Made by a program: the position numbers and the translations under genes. From Sphingopyxis sp. JAI108 (GTDB lineage: Bacteria; Pseudomonadota; Alphaproteobacteria; Sphingomonadales; Sphingomonadaceae): a stretch of 64,000 nt of DNA. Of this stretch, positions 63,801-64,000 are shown piece after piece; position 1 is the stretch's first letter, and the number at the start of each line of letters is the position of its first letter. Below the pieces are notes generated by a model. The model was given only the letters and a program-made list of their open reading frames with translations, was not told the origin of the DNA and searched no databases. Where the stretch lies: positions 1-64,000 of the forward strand of contig NZ_JACCCJ010000004.1 of NCBI RefSeq assembly GCF_013410105.1, written 5' to 3'.

Positions 63801-64000
63801 CATCGACGCTTTTGACGATCGTCTCGAGCGGCTTGCCGACCAGTTCGACCGCATCGCTCGCCGACAGGCCGGGCGCGGCGACCATCAGGTCGACCATCGG
63901 CACGCTGATCTGCGGCTCTTCCTCGCGCGGGATCGTCAGAATCGCGAGCAGCCCGACAAGGATCGCCGCGAGCAGCATCAGCGGCGTCAGCGGGCTCTGG
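60871..64000 (-). CDS. RND-family efflux permease (5' end beyond the window)
   Basis: An inner-membrane proton-driven pump of the AcrB/HAE superfamily, at least 1043 residues here and lacking only the first few (the frame continues through QSPLTPLM to the window edge). Two six-helix halves, each with a large periplasmic loop. Conserved: '[25 protein letters not shown]' with the proton-relay aspartates in helix 4, and '[23 protein letters not shown]'. The substrate is unknown; the membrane-fusion partner must lie to the right. It ends in the ArsR gene by ATGA overlap. Confidence 0.95.
   Translation of the reverse strand, partial: [1042 protein letters not shown]

Overview
The window is a 64-kb stretch of GC-rich chromosome with dense, mostly coupled operons. 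The protein styles fit an aerobic or microaerobic alphaproteobacterium, probably a sphingomonad such as Sphingopyxis. They include a TonB-dependent receptor with an acidic TonB-box leader, a cbb3 oxidase under an FNR/FnrL-type regulator, and a NasS/NasT nitrate system. The genus is an inference. No rRNA, tRNA, CRISPR array, prophage or IS element was seen. The last gene runs off the right edge.

Layout. 0.1-7.2 kb: a WapI-like immunity protein, a TonB-dependent receptor with a Gly/Pro-rich insert, GMP synthase (guaA) and malate synthase G (glcB). 7.3-10.3 kb: a WYL-like mini-protein, a membrane diguanylate cyclase and a secreted protein of unknown function. 10.3-14.5 kb: an arginine succinyltransferase-type catabolic operon (M20 hydrolase, astA, astB, spermidine-synthase-like protein). 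14.6-28.3 kb: a catabolic island of two acyl-CoA ligases, a MetE-like zinc methyltransferase, two alpha/beta hydrolases, an APH-type kinase, a divergent enolase, a D-2-hydroxyacid dehydrogenase, an NAD(P)H:FMN-type reductase, LeuC/LeuD-type dehydratase subunits and two MarR regulators. 28.5-34 kb: a periplasmic molybdenum aldehyde oxidoreductase (paoABC) with its mocA and xdhC maturation genes. 34-45.7 kb: an EamA exporter, then nitrate assimilation (nasT, nasS, RNA leader, narK, porin, nirB, nirD, nasA, cobA). 45.9-58.3 kb: a low-oxygen respiration block (cytochrome b561, hemN, ccoNOQPGHIS, an OmpW-like protein, an FNR regulator, a universal stress protein). 58.5-64 kb: a small channel-like protein, a CYTH/CHAD protein, and an RND pump with an ArsR repressor.

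The most interesting part is the 14.6-28.3 kb island. Five intergenic regions carry the same palindrome, TAG(T/A)ATACTA. It overlaps the likely promoters of both CoA-ligase operons, the FMN reductase, leuD and one marR gene, and leuC, which points to a compact MarR regulon. Inside it, five genes on the minus strand (CoA ligase, hydrolase, kinase, enolase paralogue, 2-hydroxyacid dehydrogenase) are closely packed, with the last four overlapping or nearly touching. The enolase has lost the active-site histidine of glycolytic enolases, so a new substrate is likely. No known pathway matches this combination as far as I can tell.

Two other regulatory circuits are visible. Between nasS and narK lies a leader with two A1/G4 hexaloop hairpins followed by an intrinsic terminator, the target expected for the ANTAR protein NasT. 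FNR boxes (TTGA(T/C)-N4-(A/G)TCAA) precede cytochrome b561, hemN, ccoN together with the divergent OmpW-like gene, and the universal stress protein. An FNR with four cysteines is encoded among them.
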